From the NCBI GenBank assembly GCA_902779305.1, contig CACZBD010000004.1:124001-188000 (forward strand): DNA of 64,000 nucleotides, written 5' to 3'. Source of the stretch: an uncultured Lachnospiraceae bacterium (GTDB lineage Bacteria > Bacillota > Clostridia > Lachnospirales > Lachnospiraceae). Both the position numbers and the translations under genes were made by a program. Of the stretch, positions 53,958-62,876 are shown piece after piece (within the stretch, counting starts at the first letter, position 1; every line of letters begins with the position of its first letter). The notes below the pieces were generated by a model. That model was not told where the DNA came from. It made no database searches and saw only the letters and a program-made list of their open reading frames with translations.

Positions 53958-56147
53958 ATGTCATTTGCAGTACAAACAAGTTTTAATCAAACGTACCAGT
54001 ATGGAAGCTTTGGCTCGAAATCAAATCGTGGAGAGGACTCTATCGGGCAAGAATTCATGGGGAGCGCTACTTCGCGAACTGCTTCATCTGACCAAGGTAA
54101 AAATATCGGAGTTATGACGATTGGTAACATAGGGTATATTGCCAAATATGCTGACTCATCGACAGAGCAGGATCCGATCATTAAAGTCGGGGATTATGAG
54201 GTCAGAGTGAATGATGTTAATCCGCATAATGCTACAAAAGTGGAGATGTTCGCACTGATGAGTTATATGGATGATAAGGGGCTTATCGATAATACCGGCA
54301 TGAAATTGTTCGGAAAAATGACAGCGTATGGGGCACAGGCGGAATATAACGGATTCTGCAGTGATCTTTCCGATCCTGATATGGCATGGACAAAGAACAG
54401 AGACTGGACCGCGATACTGCAAAATGCAAAAGAGACATTTTTAGGAATTCCGCAGGCATATGATCAAGGACTTAACTGTGAGAACATTGTTGCCGGACTT
54501 GATCGTTGGGCAGAAACAAGGCTTGATAATGGCACGAACATGATCACAGAAGTATCCCGCGAGAGCAAGGTGTCGAGTGATATGGATGCCACATGCATCC
54601 CGATTGCAAGCAAAGGATACGGAGATCCGGCTGCATATACCAGGTGTATTACTGCTAATATTAAGACTAAGGAAGCCTATGTACAGCAAAATTCCAACGG
54701 AGAAGTGATCTATTCATATCGAGAGACCGAACAGTCATTTAATATCATCATCAATTCCGACGGTAAGGATAAAACATACACGATAAAGGGTATCGACGAA
54801 AACGGAGAAGAGTTCGAAAGAGCATTTGATCCGTATGATCTGGATCCGAAGGATATGGATTATCCGGAGTTTGCGGCAATGTGCATGTATATCAGACAAA
54901 CGGATGAAACTGCTGATCTGATAGCAAGCAGCTATTTTACGGATACAAGTTATTTCGACGGAATATTTGACAGAGGTGATCGTGTCAGCCTGTTGGGTCG
55001 GTATGCTGAAGAGTATGGTGATTCGGAGCCTTCACTTGCAAGTTTTGCGAATAAGATATTTGACGCCATTAATACTTTTTTCGACAGAGCAATGAGGGGA
55101 AGCGGATTTTCTGAAGAAGCATTCTCACTCTTGTTTGCGGATCTCGATGATGTTGAGACCAGGGAAAAGATCAGTGCGCTCAAAAACGGATATACTTATT
55201 CTGACAACACTACCGATTCGGTATCCGAAACAATTGTTTCAAAATATAATCAGTACACGGATCCTGATACCGGAGAGATTGTTCCCGTGAATATCAAATA
55301 TATTACAGTTTATACGGACCGGGGGATTTCATGTAAGGAAATATCGGATGTTGGGGGAAAGATATCGCAGAGGGATTTATGGACACTTTCGTATGATTCT
55401 AAGGACAGTTATGAAAAGGTTCAGAAGTTCCTAAAGAGTTTTTCTAAGGATCAAAATCTTACATTCGCTCCGCAGGAGAAGTTCTGGAAGGATTTCATGA
55501 AGGATGACTTTGATATTGACGGATTCCGTGCATATTTTGATTCTACCGATAACGGAAAGATAAATGTTGAGAAGGGATTACAAGAGGGCAAAAATCTGGG
55601 AGATCTTTTGACCGAGCCTTTTGCTGAGTATATCAACAACACTCATTTTATCGGCAAGGTATTTACGGAGCAGGAAATGTGGGATAACTGGCATGCTCAG
55701 ATAGAAGCAAATCAGAAGGTTTTGGGTATAAATAGTACAGGAGATAAAACGTCCACAGATTCCGGGGACAAAGTCCGCGCAATGAGAGAACAGGCATTTA
55801 AGGGTATCGGAAAGTATGCTCCGGAAAGTGTAAAAAAAGCGTGGCTGGACGCGGCGGATGAGATCGGGATGGATGGACATGGTTTATCGGCCGCCGGTAC
55901 GCTCGATCATATCCCGCAGTTTATGATACAGCGATTTATCCGCCAGTATAACGGATATGATCCGGATGATGTTCTTGGAAACTCGATTAGCTCGGCCATC
56001 CAGACGGCTCAGGACGCTCTTTACGCTCTTACCCATCCCCTCGAGCCTGATACAACAAGGAGTTCAAAGGTTATTGCAGCGAGGGAGAAGGAGAAAGTAT
56101 TCTATGAGCGTTTTATAGAAAAAATCATGGGAATGAGTGCGTTCTAA
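53958..56147 (+). CDS. large uncharacterised protein, cluster gene 5
   Basis: 729 residues, acidic, no signal peptide and no membrane helix. Segments include SFAVQTSFNQTYQYGSFGSKS (polar start), VGDYEVRVNDVNPHNATKVEMFALM, KTYTIKGIDENGEEFERAFDPYDLDP and a C-terminal DGHGLSAAGTLDHIPQFM. I cannot assign a family. ATG 53958 lies after AAAGGGGG; the ATG at 53934 is in the preceding stem. The longest gene of the cluster, preceded by hairpin copy 2 and a second structured leader. Confidence 0.6.
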   Translation: MSFAVQTSFNQTYQYGSFGSKSNRGEDSIGQEFMGSATSRTASSDQGKNIGVMTIGNIGYIAKYADSSTEQDPIIKVGDYEVRVNDVNPHNATKVEMFALMSYMDDKGLIDNTGMKLFGKMTAYGAQAEYNGFCSDLSDPDMAWTKNRDWTAILQNAKETFLGIPQAYDQGLNCENIVAGLDRWAETRLDNGTNMITEVSRESKVSSDMDATCIPIASKGYGDPAAYTRCITANIKTKEAYVQQNSNGEVIYSYRETEQSFNIIINSDGKDKTYTIKGIDENGEEFERAFDPYDLDPKDMDYPEFAAMCMYIRQTDETADLIASSYFTDTSYFDGIFDRGDRVSLLGRYAEEYGDSEPSLASFANKIFDAINTFFDRAMRGSGFSEEAFSLLFADLDDVETREKISALKNGYTYSDNTTDSVSETIVSKYNQYTDPDTGEIVPVNIKYITVYTDRGISCKEISDVGGKISQRDLWTLSYDSKDSYEKVQKFLKSFSKDQNLTFAPQEKFWKDFMKDDFDIDGFRAYFDSTDNGKINVEKGLQEGKNLGDLLTEPFAEYINNTHFIGKVFTEQEMWDNWHAQIEANQKVLGINSTGDKTSTDSGDKVRAMREQAFKGIGKYAPESVKKAWLDAADEIGMDGHGLSAAGTLDHIPQFMIQRFIRQYNGYDPDDVLGNSISSAIQTAQDALYALTHPLEPDTTRSSKVIAAREKEKVFYERFIEKIMGMSAF

Positions 56148-56197
56148 AGTTTCGTCAATATTTTCAAGTCGAATCATAATTAGAGTTAAGGAAAGTG

Positions 56198-56236
56198 GCT
56201 GTGTTCAAAGGATTGAACTTTGGGCACAGCTTTTTT
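56198..56236 (+). promoter_or_regulatory. conserved hairpin RNA element, copy 3
   Basis: GCTGTGTTCAAA (56198-56209), loop GGATTGAAC, TTTGGGCACAGC (56219-56230), then six T (56231-56236). Twelve pairs with two wobbles. Preceded by TTAAGGAAAG. Looks like an intrinsic terminator lying 50 bases before gene 6. Confidence 0.7.
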
Positions 56237-56285
56237 ATCGGCAAAGTACAAACAGACATAAAAATGGGACCGGAGGATAATGATT

Positions 56286-57599
56286 ATGAGAATAGCAGAC
56301 AGTACAGTGAACATGGTATCGGGGAGAAACTATAGTCAGACCGGGATGAAGAACGGGGTGGCCGGTTATGAAAGCAGTTTTATGGGATTGATCAACAGAT
56401 ACAGCAGCAACAAGGATAATGCTGTTGCAAAGGACACTTATCAGTCAGGCAAGGATAACGGCGGGATGGGCTCTTACAATATGGATGATATCGGGTATTT
56501 CAAGGGGCTTGGAAAAATCACATCCGGGAGCCTGTTTGGAGCGGGAGCTGGTGCATCGGTTTTTCAGAACAACATGCTGGCCGCGATGTTTAAGAGATTT
56601 GCATCTTTTGGAATGATGGGCGGCGCCGGTATCGGCGGATACTCATCTAGTATGGTCACGTATTCCGAAACCGAAGAGACAGGGTTTCATGCCTGCGGAC
56701 GTGCGTGTACCGAGGACGGCCGGACGATTGATTTTAATGTGAATATCCTGATGAGCAGGAGCTACATGGAGTATATGAACGTGAGGATCCCGACCATGGC
56801 CGATGCCTTGTGTGATCCGCTTATTGTCAGTATAGGATCCGATACAGCGGATGTGAGGGATCAGACCTTCAAGTTTGATCTTGATGCCGACGGGTGTGAG
56901 GATGAAATATCCATGCTTGGAAAAGGATCGGGGTTCCTTGCTTTGGATAAAGACGGAAACGGAAAGATCGATGACGGCAGCGAGCTGTTCGGAACAAAGA
57001 GCGGTGACGGATTCGGTGATCTTAGGGAATATGACAGTGACGGTAACGGATGGATCGATGAGAACGATGAGATATTCTCAAAACTTAAGGTATGGTGCAA
57101 GGATGAGAACGGTAACGATATCCTCATGGATCTGAAGGAGGCAGATATCGGAGCAATATATCTCGGAGAACAGCAGACGGAGTTTACGCTTGGCGGAGCG
57201 GACGGTTACAGAGACGGAGTGATCAGATCCACGGGAGTATTTATTCGTGAAAGCGGAAGTGCCGGAACAATACAGCATGTGGACCTGTCCGTGAAACAGA
57301 ATGGTCTGGGTGCAAAGGTCAGCGGTGATGAAACGGTTATGGATGTCAGCTCATCTGATAACCGAAGTAGTAGCAATGCCACCAGGAGACAGGAAGAAAG
57401 ACGGCGGCAGGAAGCAAAGGCAAGAAGGAAAAAAGCTGATGATAAGGCAGCTGCGGATGCCATGTACAGAAAGCGGATGGAAAACAGGAAATACATGGAT
57501 AAGCTTCAGGAAAAGCGATTTATGGAGAGAAAGGAATACCATGAGGAACTGAGTGAGGAGCAGATGGAGAAACTTCTTGAAGATCAGGAAGCAGTGTAA
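56286..57599 (+). CDS. EF-hand-like calcium-binding repeat protein, cluster gene 6
   Basis: 437 residues. The polar, Gly/Ser-rich N-terminus (~1-125) carries no signal peptide. At about residues 198-280 are calcium-loop repeats (FDLDADGCED, LDKDGNGKIDDGSELFG, YDSDGNGWIDENDEIF, KDENGND), the pattern found in large exported RTX-like proteins. The last 70 residues form a Lys/Arg/Glu-rich coiled coil. ATG 56286 is nine bases from GGAGG; ATG 56280 is too close. Export is likely given the calcium loops, but the route is not visible. Confidence 0.65.
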   Translation: MRIADSTVNMVSGRNYSQTGMKNGVAGYESSFMGLINRYSSNKDNAVAKDTYQSGKDNGGMGSYNMDDIGYFKGLGKITSGSLFGAGAGASVFQNNMLAAMFKRFASFGMMGGAGIGGYSSSMVTYSETEETGFHACGRACTEDGRTIDFNVNILMSRSYMEYMNVRIPTMADALCDPLIVSIGSDTADVRDQTFKFDLDADGCEDEISMLGKGSGFLALDKDGNGKIDDGSELFGTKSGDGFGDLREYDSDGNGWIDENDEIFSKLKVWCKDENGNDILMDLKEADIGAIYLGEQQTEFTLGGADGYRDGVIRSTGVFIRESGSAGTIQHVDLSVKQNGLGAKVSGDETVMDVSSSDNRSSSNATRRQEERRRQEAKARRKKADDKAAADAMYRKRMENRKYMDKLQEKRFMERKEYHEELSEEQMEKLLEDQEAV

Positions 57600-57633
57600 C
57601 AATATGATTTTTACAATAATCCCTTCTTCATAT

Positions 57634-57665
57634 ATGCCGACTTCGTCATATGACGGAGCCGGCAT
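57634..57665 (+). terminator. imperfect 15-bp hairpin after the cluster
   Basis: ATGCCGACTTCGTCA (57634-57648) and TGACGGAGCCGGCAT (57651-57665) pair with one A-C mismatch and one T-G wobble. No clear T-run follows, so it may be a terminator only with help, or an operator. Confidence 0.45.
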
Positions 57666-58014
57666 AACTATGTATTGCCATAGGGATTGATGGAGCAGTA
57701 TACAGATAGAGATATTGAATGATCTGAAGACAATAATGTATAATGTTCATGAATCAATATCATCATTATATGGGCTTTTATCACAGGTGTCTTAGTATAT
57801 AGGCGTGAGGCTAAAACCAATTACATATTCTTTTCCTATGTATCGACAGAAAGCGGATTCATTTGATGGAGGGGAACTAGCGTTATCTTAAGTATTCTTT
57901 CTTGGAATCGAAGCGAGTTATCATGCGTTGACAATTAGATATCTGTTAAGAATGAATCTGTATAGCTGAATAATCATTGGAGAATTATTATAGTATCAAG
58001 TATTAGAATATGAA
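57666..58014. other. 350-base AT-rich stretch without visible gene
   Basis: No start with a ribosome site and no recognised element is visible. It ends at the palindrome of the next gene. Confidence 0.6.
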
Positions 58015-58032
58015 TGATAATAGTAGATTATC
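58015..58032 (+). promoter_or_regulatory. palindromic operator, copy 1
   Basis: GATAAT-AGTAG-ATTATC (58016-58032, with a preceding T), a perfect palindrome of six pairs around a five-base centre, 38 bases before the membrane-protein start. The other copy is at 59599. Confidence 0.65.
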
Positions 58033-58070
58033 GTTCACTTATACATACTAATTGCTACGGAGAAAAGAAA

Positions 58071-58823
58071 ATGAAATACATAAAAAGGCACATTTCGCTT
58101 GTAGTAAGTTTTATTGCAGCCATTACCGTTTTTATTACCAGTTACTTTTGGGATCCTTTTAATTTTAATACGTTTTCTACATTACCTGGTTTTTTGTTGT
58201 CAGTGATAACTCTACTATTAGGACAGATAATAGATGTTCAAATAGAAGTGGACAAAACGTCGGATAATACAGAGATTGTCTGTGAAACAATGCGAGACAG
58301 CCTGCATATTACAAAACTGGGCACACCCAAAAAAGCATGGAAATATATTATGGAGAGGCTACCAGAATTCGACTATGTACAGAATACTTCTTTTAACTTT
58401 GGTCAGGAGATAGAGAAAACGCAATATCGGCTTTATAACGATGAATCATATTTAAAATCAGCAAAAACAATTGCGGAACATGTTAACAAAGGTCTTCAAT
58501 GGCATGATATTGGAGATGAATCTGCTTCCAAAAGATTTGAAGAGATTGATGCTGCTGTTAGTAAAAAAACTAACGGAGAATATCTCTACAAACTTATAAC
58601 ACAGAGCGAACCGCAAATAGGTTTCATTCTTTTGACCTATAAAGATGGAACAAAGGAGGCTCTATTTAACTGGGATTTCAGAGACATCCCACAGGATCCA
58701 ACTGTACTGCTGTCACGTGATAAAGATGTTTTTGATATGTTTGCTGCGCAATACACCGGTCTTTGGAGAGAGGGTTCAATCCCCTATGATAAAACAGCAA
58801 CAAGGTCAACTTCAAAGAAATAA
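58071..58823 (+). CDS. two-TM membrane protein of unknown function
   Basis: 250 residues. TM1 ~9-27 (SLVVSFIAAITVFITSYF), TM2 ~38-56 (LPGFLLSVITLLLGQII), then a cytoplasmic domain with GTPKKAWKYIMERLPEFDYV and a C-terminal NWDFRDIPQDPTVLLSRD segment. No family name recognised; the shape, two helices and a soluble sensor part, is seen in defence-island proteins. ATG 58071 follows GGAGAAAAG; an upstream ATG 58014 starts in the operator. Its end overlaps the convergent methyltransferase by 40 bases. Confidence 0.6.
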   Translation: MKYIKRHISLVVSFIAAITVFITSYFWDPFNFNTFSTLPGFLLSVITLLLGQIIDVQIEVDKTSDNTEIVCETMRDSLHITKLGTPKKAWKYIMERLPEFDYVQNTSFNFGQEIEKTQYRLYNDESYLKSAKTIAEHVNKGLQWHDIGDESASKRFEEIDAAVSKKTNGEYLYKLITQSEPQIGFILLTYKDGTKEALFNWDFRDIPQDPTVLLSRDKDVFDMFAAQYTGLWREGSIPYDKTATRSTSKK

Positions 58824-59575
58824 CGTTTCATACAATAATTAGCGTCTTCATCGAGCCATCCCGAAAGATATTTGGCAGCGGAGTCAGAGATATGATCGCA
58901 TGTCCATTGTAGCATATCTCTGTAATATGGTATGAAGTCTTCAGAAAATGGGCTTGTTCTTTCGAATAACTCGAAGGAGTAAGACATTTTTTTATATGGT
59001 GAACTGTTTAGTGCCTCGTAGGCCCTATCAAGATCGTAATGCCGAAATTTTTTGCTGTTTTCAGTAGCCACTCTCAAAGAAGATTCTATAGCTTGACGTT
59101 TACCTGTGGGCATCGGACCGAATCTAATTGAAGCGCCATCATATTGCCTTATTGCCAACACTCCCCAAGGACATCTATTGAATAGTGCTTTTAGAAAGAG
59201 ATTAAGATCCTTGATATATGGAAAAATATTAAAGGCTAGTGTAAGATCAGCTGGCGGAATTAGGGATGTCTGGCTTTCTATATCAAGTTTCATAAAAGAT
59301 GATGTTCTATCCCACGCTCTACTATGTTTTTTTGCAAGTTCTAAGCTCTCTTCATCGCTATCAATCCCAATAAAAGAACAATCATTTGGCATAACCTTAT
59401 CGAAAACATCTAGCCATAGCCCTGAAGCACAGCCGAGATCCACAATGGTTTTGGGGTTATATTCTACTAACTTTTCTGCAAACGCTTTTCTTTCAGGAAG
59501 CTTTGCCCTATGATGATTATTAAGCCATTCTGCATCTGCAAGAGGCTTTCCAGAAGAATTCTCTTGTGTAATCAT
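58784..59575 (-). CDS. SAM-dependent methyltransferase
   Basis: 263 residues from ATG 59575. IVDLGCASGLWLDVFDKVM (SAM loop), FIGIDSDEESLELAKK (acidic residue binding ribose) and LAFNIFPYIKDLNLFLKALF define a class I fold. Substrate unknown. The longer frame from 59617 begins inside the palindrome and is rejected. It converges on the membrane-protein gene and is preceded by the same GATAATAGTAGATTATC operator, so the two are probably co-regulated. Regulator not located. Confidence 0.8.
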   Translation of the reverse strand: MITQENSSGKPLADAEWLNNHHRAKLPERKAFAEKLVEYNPKTIVDLGCASGLWLDVFDKVMPNDCSFIGIDSDEESLELAKKHSRAWDRTSSFMKLDIESQTSLIPPADLTLAFNIFPYIKDLNLFLKALFNRCPWGVLAIRQYDGASIRFGPMPTGKRQAIESSLRVATENSKKFRHYDLDRAYEALNSSPYKKMSYSFELFERTSPFSEDFIPYYRDMLQWTCDHISDSAAKYLSGWLDEDANYCMKRYFFEVDLVAVLS

Positions 59576-59598
59576 ATGTAACACCCACTTTCCTAAGT

Positions 59599-59616
59599 GA
59601 TAATCTACTATTATCA
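59599..59616 (-). promoter_or_regulatory. palindromic operator, copy 2
   Basis: On the minus strand the same GATAAT-AGTAG-ATTATC as copy 1, 24 bases ahead of the methyltransferase start. Confidence 0.65.
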
Positions 59617-59799
59617 ATCATTGTCTTGGTTTGTGGGCACTAGGAACACTGAATAGAGCACATCAAAACATTTGAAAAGTGCACAACAAGAATGGCAATG
59701 TGATAGTTGGCCATATGGAAGCGATAGCGATGGATATGGAATCCTGTATATACATTGTTCCGATAACATCATTAAAACCTTAAAGGATAATAGCAAATG

Positions 59800-59831
59800 G
59801 CGGACTGCATTGTTGTGCAGTCCGCGTGCTT
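59800..59831 (+). terminator. 10-bp hairpin next to the integrase 3' end
   Basis: GCGGACTGCA (59800-59809) and TGCAGTCCGC (59816-59825) pair perfectly; on the plus strand GTGCTTTTAT follows. Placed just outside the integrase stop codon, it may insulate the two minus-strand genes. Confidence 0.65.
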
Positions 59832-59836
59832 TTATA

Positions 59837-60760
59837 TTAAGAAATTGTAAAACTGTTCCGAGGGTGTTTGTTGCAGAGTATTGATTTTTGCTTTGACATG
59901 GAAACGTGAGTATATATTTCGGTTGTCCGTATAGAACTATGACCAAGCAATTCCTGAATATAACGAATGTCGACATCTGCTTCAAGCAGTGATGTTGCAA
60001 ATGTATGACGCCACATATGAGGTGTGATATGCAAATCAATACCAATAAGATCAGTATAGTAATTGAGCATACGCCGCACTGACTGATCGGAAAAAGGACG
60101 TCCTTTTTGATTAACAAAAAAATGATTACTTTGAATAATCTCATTAGCATACTCTTTTTTATAATCTACAAGACTATCATGCACTTGGTTATTGCCAATT
60201 TGAACAATCCGTTCTTTAGCGCCCTTGCCTTTGATTCTTATGATGTCATTGAGTAGATCGATATCTTTGGGAGAAAGGGAACAGAGCTCAAAAATACGAA
60301 GACCGGTTGCGAATAATAATTCACAAATTGCCACATCTCTGATAGCGTTGCGTCTCCGGTAGGGCGTCCTCCCATCAAGGATTTGTCTATATATAAAGGC
60401 GAGAATTATATGAATGGTATTTAATGGTATGGTTCGGGGGAGAGTGGTCGGCTCACGGAATCTGCATTGTATACGTGAACAGGGGTTGGATTGTATGACT
60501 TCGTGAAATTCAAGATAATTAAAGAATGCTTTCATAGATGCAATCTTTCGTTTAGCTGTCCTTGGCTTGTATTTGCCATGAAGATTTCTAATGTATCTTT
60601 CTAAAATGTCTGGGGAAATACTAGACAAATCTGTTGATAAGATAAGGGAACCTAGTTGTCTAAGATCGATTGAGTAAGCGCGAATTGTTTTTCCATCAAG
60701 CATCTTTTGATGCGCACAGTATTCGAGATATGTACTTACAGTTTTGTTAAAGTCGTTCAT
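59837..60760 (-). CDS. tyrosine recombinase (XerC/D-like integrase)
   Basis: 307 residues. A SAM-like N-terminal domain (~1-100) is followed by a catalytic domain with all conserved residues: R155 (ATGLRIFEL), K179 (KGKGAKER), H248 and R251 (HMWRH), H274 (LGHSS), Y283 (EIYTH). AAGGAGG immediately precedes ATG 60760. It could mobilise this region or the tRNA-Gln island in trans, but it is 13 kb from the repeat and sequence alone does not link them. It diverges from the AlbA_2 gene. Confidence 0.9.
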   Translation of the reverse strand: MNDFNKTVSTYLEYCAHQKMLDGKTIRAYSIDLRQLGSLILSTDLSSISPDILERYIRNLHGKYKPRTAKRKIASMKAFFNYLEFHEVIQSNPCSRIQCRFREPTTLPRTIPLNTIHIILAFIYRQILDGRTPYRRRNAIRDVAICELLFATGLRIFELCSLSPKDIDLLNDIIRIKGKGAKERIVQIGNNQVHDSLVDYKKEYANEIIQSNHFFVNQKGRPFSDQSVRRMLNYYTDLIGIDLHITPHMWRHTFATSLLEADVDIRYIQELLGHSSIRTTEIYTHVSMSKQKSILCNKHPRNSFTIS

Positions 60761-60917
60761 AGTAACCTCCTTAAGTTTAAGTGATAAACGAAGCCAATCT
60801 AAAGGCATACATTATATTTGATCGAGAATATTTACTTTGTAAATACATGCTTAAATTGCTCGTATAATACTGAGCTTCACAAAAGCGATTTTTATGGACA
60901 ATCACAAAGCGAAATAA

Positions 60918-60939
60918 ATGGACAAGCAAGGCTGTCCAT
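60918..60939. promoter_or_regulatory. operator between integrase and AlbA_2 gene
   Basis: ATGGACA (60918-60924) and TGTCCAT (60933-60939) around an eight-base centre; a third half site ATGGACA occurs at 60894. TTACAC and TATATTAT follow toward the AlbA_2 gene. Confidence 0.55.
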
Positions 60940-60976
60940 GTTACACTATATTATGAAGATGCGGAGGTCATACTAA

Positions 60977-62299
60977 ATGATAATAGGGACAGAGAGCGAG
61001 ACCGTAGAGTTTAAATTGACAACAGGCGAAAAAAAAGAAGCTGTGGAGGCGATAGTTGCTATATTAAATAAACACTGTCGTGGAACACTTTATTTTGGAG
61101 TTGATGATTCGGGTTTTGTTAGGGGGCAGCAAGTCAGTGATTCCACTAAAAAAGACATTTCTAGAATTATATATGATTCTATTGAACCAAGAATTACCCC
61201 TTCAATAGAAGTGATAGAGGTTGATGAGCGGAGAATAATAAAGGTATCTTTTTCTGGACATAATAGACCCTATGCCGTTAATGGAAGATATGTTATCAGG
61301 ACAGGCACAGAGAATCGAAGGATGTCGCAAGATGAGTTAAAGCGACTCATTAAGAATGAGGACTATTCATCAAAATGGGAGGAGAAACTGACAAATTATA
61401 CCTCTGAGGATTTAGATGATGAGGCGCTCTTAGATTTCTTTCATTCTGCGAAGGATAGTGGAAGACTTGACATGAAAGAGTATAACAAAGAAAAGTTGCT
61501 TTCCGTTATAGATATTATTCAGGATGGAAAGATTAAGAATGCCGGATATGTCCTTTTTGGAAAAGAATCTAAGGTGTCATTAAAACTAGCATCATATGCG
61601 ACGGACAATAAAGTTACTTTCACGGATTTAAAACTTGTCGAGGGAAATGTTTATGATTTAGTTAATACTGCATTAGACTATATTTTAAACCGAATAAACT
61701 GGAGAAGCGAGATAGGATCTCGCAAACGTAAAGAAATACCGGAAATACCGGAAAAAGCTATAAGAGAAATAATAGTTAATGCTTTTGCGCATGCGGATTA
61801 TGAAACGCTTCCTGAAATAGAAGTAGGGATTCACCCGGGAAAGATAGAAGTGTATAATCCGGGAACTTTTCCGGATGGGTTAACGCCGTTGGACTTTATT
61901 TCCAGGAATCTTCCATCATATAAGAGAAATAGATTGATTCTAGATGTCCTTTTTAGGAGTAAAGATGTTGAAAAATCGGGGACAGGGTTTCAGAGGGTAA
62001 ACGAGTATTGTAAAAAACAAAATGTTTCTTGGGATTTTAGAAAAGAAGCCTACGGGTTTTTCTTTGAGTTTATTAGGACAAATGTCCAGTTAAATGTCCA
62101 GATAGATGTGGAATTATCTGAACAGGAGCAGATTATTTATAATCTTATAAATGAGAATTTGGGTATCTCTAAAGCAGAAATGGCGATTCGGATAGGAAAA
62201 TCTGAGAAGACTGTACAGAGGATAATTGCGACGCTCATAAAAAAGAACCTCGTAGAGAGGAGGGGGTCAAATAAAGTGGGTTATTGGAAGGTTATTTAA
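60977..62299 (+). CDS. AlbA_2 DNA-binding / HATPase_c_4 regulator
   Basis: 440 residues. N-terminal AlbA_2 (TVEFKLTTGEKKEAVEAI, RGTLYFGVDDSGFV), a mid region, FREIIVNAFAHADYE-like ATPase motif (IREIIVNAFAHADYE) and VEKSGTGFQRVNEYC, then a winged helix (LGISKAEMAIRIGKSEKTVQRIIATL). Same family as 47176-48828 but clearly diverged. It lies directly after an ATGGACA/TGTCCAT palindrome, a likely autoregulatory site, and heads a possible operon with the two following genes. Confidence 0.82.
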   Translation: MIIGTESETVEFKLTTGEKKEAVEAIVAILNKHCRGTLYFGVDDSGFVRGQQVSDSTKKDISRIIYDSIEPRITPSIEVIEVDERRIIKVSFSGHNRPYAVNGRYVIRTGTENRRMSQDELKRLIKNEDYSSKWEEKLTNYTSEDLDDEALLDFFHSAKDSGRLDMKEYNKEKLLSVIDIIQDGKIKNAGYVLFGKESKVSLKLASYATDNKVTFTDLKLVEGNVYDLVNTALDYILNRINWRSEIGSRKRKEIPEIPEKAIREIIVNAFAHADYETLPEIEVGIHPGKIEVYNPGTFPDGLTPLDFISRNLPSYKRNRLILDVLFRSKDVEKSGTGFQRVNEYCKKQNVSWDFRKEAYGFFFEFIRTNVQLNVQIDVELSEQEQIIYNLINENLGISKAEMAIRIGKSEKTVQRIIATLIKKNLVERRGSNKVGYWKVI

Positions 62300-62415
62300 T
62301 ATGGCGGCGTAATAGTGAAAAGTATAATATATTAATGCGAGAAGTATAATTCAATATATTTGGATGATAGAAATTGAGACAAAAACACAATATTATTATA
62401 AGGAAAAGTTGAAAG

Positions 62416-62874
62416 ATGTCTAACAGAAATAAAAAAGCGATTATTTCACTAAGAAAAAGAAAGAATAAATTTAAAAATCATGTTTTGTCAGGGAGTAGGT
62501 ATTTTATTCTTGTGCTTTGTGTGATTCTTTTTCTAGTTGCTTTTTTATCAAATTTCGCTAATAAAGTTCCTATTATTTCTTCTTTTTCAGAAAAGATGTG
62601 TTTTCCACATAAGTGTAAGTTGGTAGGGATTGTTAATGTCTATGAGAATGAGAAACCTTTGATCACTCCAGTTAAAATTTCGGTTGGTGGGTTTTCTATA
62701 AAAGTATTTAGCAATGAGAAATTTGAACTGGGATTTGTTTCAAAGGATTCAAAAAACATACCGGTAATTGTATCATATATTTATAATGATATAGAACATA
62801 CAGATTTAAAATGGATATCTTTTGATGATGAATATTCAATTTATCGAGTTATAAACATTAGGCTGGGGGAATAA
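62416..62874 (+). CDS. single-pass membrane protein
   Basis: 152 residues. Basic N-terminus (ISLRKRKNKFKNH), one hydrophobic helix (~30-50: FILVLCVILFLVAFL) and an exported or periplasm-like ~95-residue beta-rich domain (KLVGIVNVYENEKPLITPVKIS, FSIKVFSNEKFELGF). The tail looks like a small Ig-like or carboxypeptidase-regulatory-like domain. Function unknown. AGGAAAAG lies ahead of ATG. The HD gene starts two bases after its stop, so they are translated together. Confidence 0.65.
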   Translation: MSNRNKKAIISLRKRKNKFKNHVLSGSRYFILVLCVILFLVAFLSNFANKVPIISSFSEKMCFPHKCKLVGIVNVYENEKPLITPVKISVGGFSIKVFSNEKFELGFVSKDSKNIPVIVSYIYNDIEHTDLKWISFDDEYSIYRVINIRLGE

Positions 62875-62876
62875 AA

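Noticed and set aside
58015..59616. Terminal inverted repeats of a small transposable unit around two genes
   Set aside because: Each end is itself a full palindrome positioned like an operator before a start codon, there is no target duplication or transposase, and the match does not extend beyond 18 bases.
59672..59884. 70-residue frame on the plus strand beside the integrase
   Set aside because: It crosses the 10-bp hairpin at 59800 and the integrase end, and has no ribosome site.
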